From contig JAFAJR010000275.1 of assembly GCA_019236085.1 (NCBI GenBank), positions 1 through 8,919 of the forward strand: 8,919 bases of DNA, read 5' to 3'. The notes under the pieces are model-generated. The model saw only the letters and a program-made list of their open reading frames with translations, ran no database searches and was not told the origin of the DNA. A program made the position numbers and the translations under genes. Every line of letters begins with the position of its first letter. Position 1 is the first letter of the stretch. The stretch is from Candidatus Dormiibacterota bacterium. GTDB lineage: Bacteria > Chloroflexota > Dormibacteria > Aeolococcales > Aeolococcaceae. Of this stretch, positions 5,143 through 8,919 are shown piece by piece.

Positions 5143-7140
5143 GTGTCGAGAGGGGTGAGGGTCCTGCTGGCGGCCGCCTGCCTCTCGTTGCTTGCTCCAC
5201 TCGCGCTGCCCCGGACTGTGGCCGCGGGCGAGACGGGTGGCGTCGTCCGCGACGGCTGGGGCGGACTGCATCCCTTCGGCGGCTTTCAGCTCAACACTGA
5301 CAACGCACCCTATTGGCCTGGCTGGGACATCGCCCGCTCGCTGGTGGTGCGGGCCGACGGCGGAGGTGGCTGGGTTCTCGACGGCTGGGGCGGGGTTCAC
5401 AACTTCGGCGATGCCGTGGCGGTGTCCGACCCCGCCTACTGGCAAGGCTGGGACATCGCCCGCTCGCTGGTGCTCACCAGCTTCGACGCCTCTGGCGAGC
5501 CTGACGGCCGCCAAGGCTACGTGTTGGACGGCTTCGGCGGCGTGCATCCCTTCGGCGGCGCACCGCAGCTGTCCGGCTCTCCCTACACGCAGGGCCGCGA
5601 CTTGGCCAGGGGACTGGCGATCAGCTTCGACGGCAGCGGTGTCCCCGACGGCGGCTGGGTGCTGCAGGCGGACGGCACCGTCCACGCGTTCGGCGCCGCA
5701 TCGGCGCTGTCTCTCCCCTCGGCCCGGGGCGGCGATGCCTGGCACGCGATCCACATCACCGGCGCCACAGGCTATGCGGTCGGCCGCTACGGCGCGGTCG
5801 CCCCGCTCTCGGGCGCAGCCACTTCCAGCAGCTGGGCCGGCTACCCCGACTGGGGCAGCTGGGACATCACGCGTGACGTCGCGATCCCGGCGACGGTGGC
5901 GGGGAGCTCGTCACCGAGCCTGAGCTTCAGCGCAACGCGGGCCTTCCAGGCTGCGAACGCCGGCTGGAGCGGCGGCGCGATCCTCGACGCCTACGGCGGA
6001 TTGCATGCCTTCGGCGGCCTGCAACTCAACACCGCCGGTCTTGCCTACTGGCCGAAGTGGGACATCGCCCGCTGCCTGGTGATCCGCGACGACGGCTCGG
6101 GGGGCTGGGTGCTCGACGGCTTCGGCGGCATCCATCCCTTCGGGAGCGCCTCAGCGGTGAACGGCACGCCGTACTGGCCTCGCTGGGACATCGCCCGCTC
6201 GCTGGTGCTGACCGGCCACGACGGATCGCTGCTGCCCGACGGCTCCTCCGGCTACATCCTGGATGGCTGGGGCGGCATCCACGCCTTCGGCGGTGCGCCG
6301 CAGTTCGACTCGCCGCATTACACAGCCGGCGCAGACACCGCCTCAGGCCTGGAGATCCACTACGACGCGGCCGGCACACCCGACGGCGGCTGGCTGGCCG
6401 ACAGCAACGGCTCGGTCTATGCCTTCGGCGTGGCGCCCCCGTCGCCTTCAGCGGCAACCGCCGGCCCGGTCCTGGAGCAGTTTCACGCGGTCGGCGAGGG
6501 CATGCTGGCAGTCGACCATTGGGGGGTCACCCGCTCCCTGGGGACCACGGGAGTCGACTGGTCCGGCTACGTCGACTGGGGCGCGCAGGATCTGACGCGG
6601 GACATCGCCGCAGTCGGCGGCGCCGGGCCGTCCGAAGCGCAGCCGGTCAGCGCCACGGCGAGGGCGGAGCACGACAACGAGGCGGCGGGCGGCGCTCCCG
6701 ACCCCGAGCTCACACCGTCCTGCGGCGCACCGATGGGGACTGCCGGTGCAGGCAAATGGATCATCGCCAGCACCCGCTGCGAGGAGACCGCCGCCTACTA
6801 CAACGGCGTCCTGCAGTTCGCCACGTACGTGACGACCGCGGGACCCTGCTGCCACACCCCGACAGGGCAGTTCACCATCCAGTGGAAGCGCAGCCCCTGG
6901 GCCATCGTGTCACAGCCGGGGCTGTTCACCATTCCGTACACCCCCATCAACTACGCGATGCAGTTTTATCAGGGCGGCTTCCTCTTCCACGACGCGCCGT
7001 GGCGCACTCTCTTCGGACCCGGTTCTAACTACGTGGTCCAGTTGTTCGAGGGCTCCCACGGCTGCATCGAGACCCCCGAGTCGCAGATGGCCAGGCTGTA
7101 CGCCTTCGCCGACGTCGGGACGCCAGTCGAGATCTTCTGA
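5143..7140 (+). CDS. Secreted L,D-transpeptidase (YkuD type) with ten N-terminal WGG-HPFG repeats
   Basis: A 665-residue exported protein that probably forms or attaches to 3-3 peptidoglycan cross-links outside the membrane. A signal peptide is clear: Arg residues near the start, a hydrophobic core and a cut site near Ala28 (TVAAGE). Ten repeats of about 40-48 residues follow, with cores at about 33, 76, 125, 171, 210, 277, 321, 370, 416 and 453. The typical core is GGWVLDGWGG-(V/I/L)-H-x-FG, and the fuller members are followed by YWxxWDIARSLV. Repeats 6-10 copy repeats 1-5 with an offset of 243-245 residues. Known actinobacterial repeats of this general look are often taken as beta-propeller blades; that is inference here. 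A Pro/Ala/Glu-containing linker (about 493-530) leads to a YkuD domain at 538-665 with TPTG (572-575), His616 and the active site SHGC (638-641, nucleophile Cys641). Four other cysteines (527, 546, 569, 570) could form disulfides. Confidence 0.85.
   Translation: MSRGVRVLLAAACLSLLAPLALPRTVAAGETGGVVRDGWGGLHPFGGFQLNTDNAPYWPGWDIARSLVVRADGGGGWVLDGWGGVHNFGDAVAVSDPAYWQGWDIARSLVLTSFDASGEPDGRQGYVLDGFGGVHPFGGAPQLSGSPYTQGRDLARGLAISFDGSGVPDGGWVLQADGTVHAFGAASALSLPSARGGDAWHAIHITGATGYAVGRYGAVAPLSGAATSSSWAGYPDWGSWDITRDVAIPATVAGSSSPSLSFSATRAFQAANAGWSGGAILDAYGGLHAFGGLQLNTAGLAYWPKWDIARCLVIRDDGSGGWVLDGFGGIHPFGSASAVNGTPYWPRWDIARSLVLTGHDGSLLPDGSSGYILDGWGGIHAFGGAPQFDSPHYTAGADTASGLEIHYDAAGTPDGGWLADSNGSVYAFGVAPPSPSAATAGPVLEQFHAVGEGMLAVDHWGVTRSLGTTGVDWSGYVDWGAQDLTRDIAAVGGAGPSEAQPVSATARAEHDNEAAGGAPDPELTPSCGAPMGTAGAGKWIIASTRCEETAAYYNGVLQFATYVTTAGPCCHTPTGQFTIQWKRSPWAIVSQPGLFTIPYTPINYAMQFYQGGFLFHDAPWRTLFGPGSNYVVQLFEGSHGCIETPESQMARLYAFADVGTPVEIF
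5239..5970 (+). repeat. First set of five WGG-HPFG protein repeats (intragenic)
   Basis: Codes for residues 33-276 of the transpeptidase. Within it, near-identical DNA stretches encode WDIARSLV at 5323-5346 and 5449-5472. The fifth unit (TGYAVGRYGAV) is the most diverged and ends DWGSWDITRDVAI, followed by a Ser-rich spacer. Confidence 0.8.
5971..6618 (+). repeat. Second set of five WGG-HPFG protein repeats (intragenic duplicate)
   Basis: Codes for residues 277 to about 492. Its units match units 1-5 in the same order, at an offset of 245 residues for units 2, 3 and 4. The fifth unit again diverges (EGMLAVDHWGV) and ends DWGAQDLTRDIAA, parallel to the end of the first set. This points to duplication of a five-unit block. 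Confidence 0.8.
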
Positions 7141-7160
7141 CGCCCGGCAGCCGAGCCCTA
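7141..7160. other. 20-base gap between convergent genes
   Basis: Separates the transpeptidase stop from the stop of the glycine-rich protein gene on the other strand. No strong hairpin or T-tract is visible; a CGCCC/GGGCG pair (7141-7145 and 7174-7178) is too short and widely spaced to call a terminator. Confidence 0.5.
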
Positions 7161-8429
7161 CTACTTAATGTGTGGGCGGCCCCGCAGAGCCACCGCCGCG
7201 GCCAGGGTCCCGAGCGCGATCAGAGCCAGGCCGGCAGTCCCGGCACCGCCGGCGCCGGTGCTCGGCGTGGCGGTGCTGATGCCCTGGACGCCTGAGGTGA
7301 TGGGAGGCGTCGGGGTCGGAGCCGGCGTGGGAGTCGGCGTGGGCTGCGCCGCGCAGGCCGCCGCGGCGGGATTGATCGAGATCGTCACCCCAGCCGCAGC
7401 GGACACCGCCGTGGGATAGCTGATGTTGCAGCTCCCGGCAGCGCTGACCAGGTTGCCGCCGGCGCCGCCGCCGCCGCCGCTGCCCGAGCCGGTGGCTGTG
7501 GAATCGTCAGCGGCCGTCGCCAGCCCGCCGCCCGAGGCGCCACCGCCACCACCGAAGCCGCCGCCACCGCCGCCGCCGCCGTAGCCGCCGGCGCCCTGCC
7601 CGGCGCCGCCGGCACCACCGCAGCCGGCACTGCCACTGCTGCCCGTGCCGTACCCGTCGCCGCCTTGGCCGGCGGCGCTGCCGCCTGGCCGGCCTCCGTC
7701 ACCGGGTTGGGTCCCCTGGCCGTCGGCCCCTGGCGCAGGAGTCTGGCCGGCGCCGCCGCCACTGCCACCGTCGGTCTGCACAAAGAAGTTACCGCCGCCA
7801 CCGCCGCCGCCGGCGGCCAGCAGCCGTGCCGCCAACGACGTTGCTCCGCCGCCGCAACCCGCGCCGTATGCCACGGCGCGAATGTCACTGCCGCCGCCAC
7901 CGCCACCGGCCTGCTCGTTGAACGGAATGCCGGGTCCGGAGACTCCGACGAACGACCCTCCGTCGGCGCCGCCGTTCCAGCCGCCCTTGCCATCGCTGCC
8001 AGCGCATTGCGTGCCCAGGCAGAAACCGCCCTGGTCGCCGCTGCCGCCCACCTCGACGTAGATGACCTCGCCGGGTGTCACGTTGACATCGCCGGCGACG
8101 CGAGCGCCTGCACCACCCTGGCCGCTGACCGGTGGCGACGAGCCGGCGCGGGCCGCCGGAGCCGCTCCGGGGTCCGAACCTGTGGAGACCGACGGGTTTC
8201 CCCCACCGCCCGCCGCGCCACTGAGGTCGACGTGCAGCGACACGATCCCTGCCGGCACCGTAAAGCACTGCTCGGAGCCGGTGAAGGCGAAGCTGGTGGT
8301 GCCGCTCAGCACCGGGCAGGCGGGAGCGGCGCCCGCCGGGACGGCGCCACCCAGCAAGGCGGCTCCGGCGGCAAGCGCGGCCGCCGCCGCGGCCAGCCCC
8401 GCGGCGCGCAGCGCCCCTGTCTCCCCCAT
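7161..8429 (-). CDS. Secreted glycine-rich surface protein with C-terminal anchor
   Basis: A 422-residue protein with an export signal (residues 1 to about 34: MGETGALR, then an Ala-rich hydrophobic core ending PAGAAPA). Residues 46-76 (FAFTGSEQCFTVPAGIVSLHVDLSGAAGGGG) and GEVIYVEVGG...GGWNGG...GGGGGGSDIRA (119-184) match the look of the bacterial glycine-rich family related to the extracellular glycine-rich domain of ALK-type receptors (Pfam Gly_rich). A long Gly-rich tract follows to about 345. A Pro/Thr linker spans 362-376, then TPSTG (388-392), a hydrophobic helix (396-415) and a basic tail (RGRPHIK). That is the layout of a sortase signal, but the leading Leu of LPxTG is Thr here, so a simple membrane anchor is equally possible. 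The ATG at 8429 is supported by GGAG 7 bases upstream; the frame stays open further but without that signal. Function unknown; probably cell-surface structure or adhesion. It lies 74 bases after treZ on the same strand. Confidence 0.8.
   Translation of the reverse strand: MGETGALRAAGLAAAAAALAAGAALLGGAVPAGAAPACPVLSGTTSFAFTGSEQCFTVPAGIVSLHVDLSGAAGGGGNPSVSTGSDPGAAPAARAGSSPPVSGQGGAGARVAGDVNVTPGEVIYVEVGGSGDQGGFCLGTQCAGSDGKGGWNGGADGGSFVGVSGPGIPFNEQAGGGGGGSDIRAVAYGAGCGGGATSLAARLLAAGGGGGGGNFFVQTDGGSGGGAGQTPAPGADGQGTQPGDGGRPGGSAAGQGGDGYGTGSSGSAGCGGAGGAGQGAGGYGGGGGGGGFGGGGGASGGGLATAADDSTATGSGSGGGGGAGGNLVSAAGSCNISYPTAVSAAAGVTISINPAAAACAAQPTPTPTPAPTPTPPITSGVQGISTATPSTGAGGAGTAGLALIALGTLAAAVALRGRPHIK
7453..7913 (-). 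repeat. GGN-rich low-complexity coding tract
   Basis: Encodes the polyglycine stretches of the surface protein and reads as CCG/CCA/GCC triplets on the plus strand. Runs of up to eight or nine consecutive Gly codons could slip in replication, and they create long proline-rich false frames on the other strand. Confidence 0.7.
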
Positions 8430-8436
8430 GGTTGAT

Positions 8437-8440
8437 CTCC
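8437..8440 (-). promoter_or_regulatory. Shine-Dalgarno sequence of the glycine-rich protein gene
   Basis: GGAG read on the minus strand, 7 bases before ATG 8429. It supports this start over the upstream in-frame extension, which would encode an arginine-containing leader ahead of an otherwise complete signal peptide. Confidence 0.6.
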
Positions 8441-8503
8441 ACAAATCCGGCGACCGACGCGTTTGCGTCCGGACGGCGATCGTGGCATGGCCCGGCGGAG
8501 CGG

Positions 8504-8919
8504 TCAACCACCCCCCGGCAGCCGCCACACCACCATCGAGTCCGGCTGGAGCGTTGTGACGCCGGCGTCGCCGGGAAGCGGATCGCCGGCCACGAGATCA
8601 GCCCCTGGCGGCGCCTGGACGTGCAGCGGTCCGTCCCCCAGGTTGCAGGCGAGCTCCAGCCCGCAGTAGGCATAGCGAAGCAGCCCTGTCGCCGGATCGG
8701 TCGCGGTCCGGACCAGTTCTCGATCCCCCGTATCGAAGCCGGCTGTCTCCCGGCGCAACCGCAGCAGCCGTCGGTGCAGCTCGAGCATGGCGGTGTGCTC
8801 CGGCTGGGCCAGCTCGTCCCAGCGCAGCCGGGATCGTTCGAAGGTCGAGCGGTCCTGGGGATCGGGCACGTCGGCGGGGTCCCAGCCGAAGTCGCGGAAC
8901 TCGGCCCGCCTGCCGCGAG
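8504..8919 (-). CDS. treZ: Malto-oligosyltrehalose trehalohydrolase, C-terminal fragment
   Basis: Releases trehalose from maltooligosyl-trehalose made by TreY, the second step of the TreY-TreZ route from glycogen or maltodextrin, in the cytoplasm. Only the last 137 residues are in the window; the N-terminal part and the alpha-amylase barrel lie beyond the right edge. Recognised from GRRAEFRDFGW followed by VPDPQDRSTFERSRLRW, a conserved block of TreZ after the barrel, then LELHRRLLRLRR and the C-terminal beta-sandwich (LELACNLGDGPLHV...DSMVVWRLPGGG). The frame is open to the edge, so the internal GTG at 8869 is not the start. treX or treY may lie nearby outside the window. The glycine-rich surface protein gene follows 74 bases downstream. 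Confidence 0.85.
   Translation of the reverse strand, partial: RGRRAEFRDFGWDPADVPDPQDRSTFERSRLRWDELAQPEHTAMLELHRRLLRLRRETAGFDTGDRELVRTATDPATGLLRYAYCGLELACNLGDGPLHVQAPPGADLVAGDPLPGDAGVTTLQPDSMVVWRLPGGG

Noticed and set aside
5239..6618. Possible CRISPR or non-coding tandem repeat array
   Set aside because: The repeated DNA stays in one reading frame, varies mainly at third codon positions, and encodes protein repeats inside a gene with a signal peptide and catalytic domain.
6057..7028. 323-residue Arg-rich plus-strand frame inside the transpeptidase gene
   Set aside because: Frame-shifted shadow of the repeat and YkuD coding sequence, without any motif of its own.
7645..8559. Long proline/alanine-rich open frames on the plus strand (7645-8061 and 8062-8559) and 7665-8435
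   Set aside because: They are the complement of the Gly-rich coding tract. They overlap a gene with a signal peptide, ribosome-binding site, recognisable domain and membrane anchor, and their own translations are low-complexity.

Overview
The window is very G+C-rich, almost fully coding DNA with GTG start codons at four of the eight visible gene starts. That base composition, the actinobacterial-type MutY (winged-helix tail instead of a NUDIX domain), the TreZ fragment and the WGG-HPFG repeat protein suggest a soil-type high-GC lineage such as Actinomycetota or Chloroflexota/Dormibacterota. This placement is inference only; no marker gene settles it. No RNA gene, CRISPR array, insertion sequence or phage gene was seen.

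Layout. (1) Minus strand, 1-2304: an isocitrate dehydrogenase (1222-2304) is followed by a seven-helix membrane sensor with GAF and PAS regions (1-1133, C-terminus cut by the window edge). (2) Plus strand, 2334-5093: a tight four-gene run of mutY adenine glycosylase, a methionyl-tRNA-formyltransferase-like enzyme, a stand-alone response regulator and a small protein that looks like a degenerate GGDEF domain, with gaps of 10, 22 and 7 bases. (3) Plus strand, 5143-7140: a secreted L,D-transpeptidase preceded by ten WGG-HPFG repeats arranged as a duplicated set of five. (4) Minus strand, 7161-8919: the C-terminal end of treZ (trehalose synthesis from maltodextrin), then a secreted glycine-rich protein with a Pro/Thr linker and a C-terminal anchor.

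The main themes are the cell envelope (transpeptidase, glycine-rich surface protein, trehalose enzyme) and signalling (membrane sensor, receiver, GGDEF-like protein), next to housekeeping genes (isocitrate dehydrogenase, MutY, formyltransferase). The isocitrate dehydrogenase and mutY genes diverge from only 29 bases. The four genes that probably start transcripts all begin with GTG, lack a Shine-Dalgarno sequence and have an nAnnnT hexamer 6-8 bases before the start, which points to leaderless mRNAs. Within or after operons, three genes have Shine-Dalgarno-like sequences, though the last gene of the four-gene run shows none.
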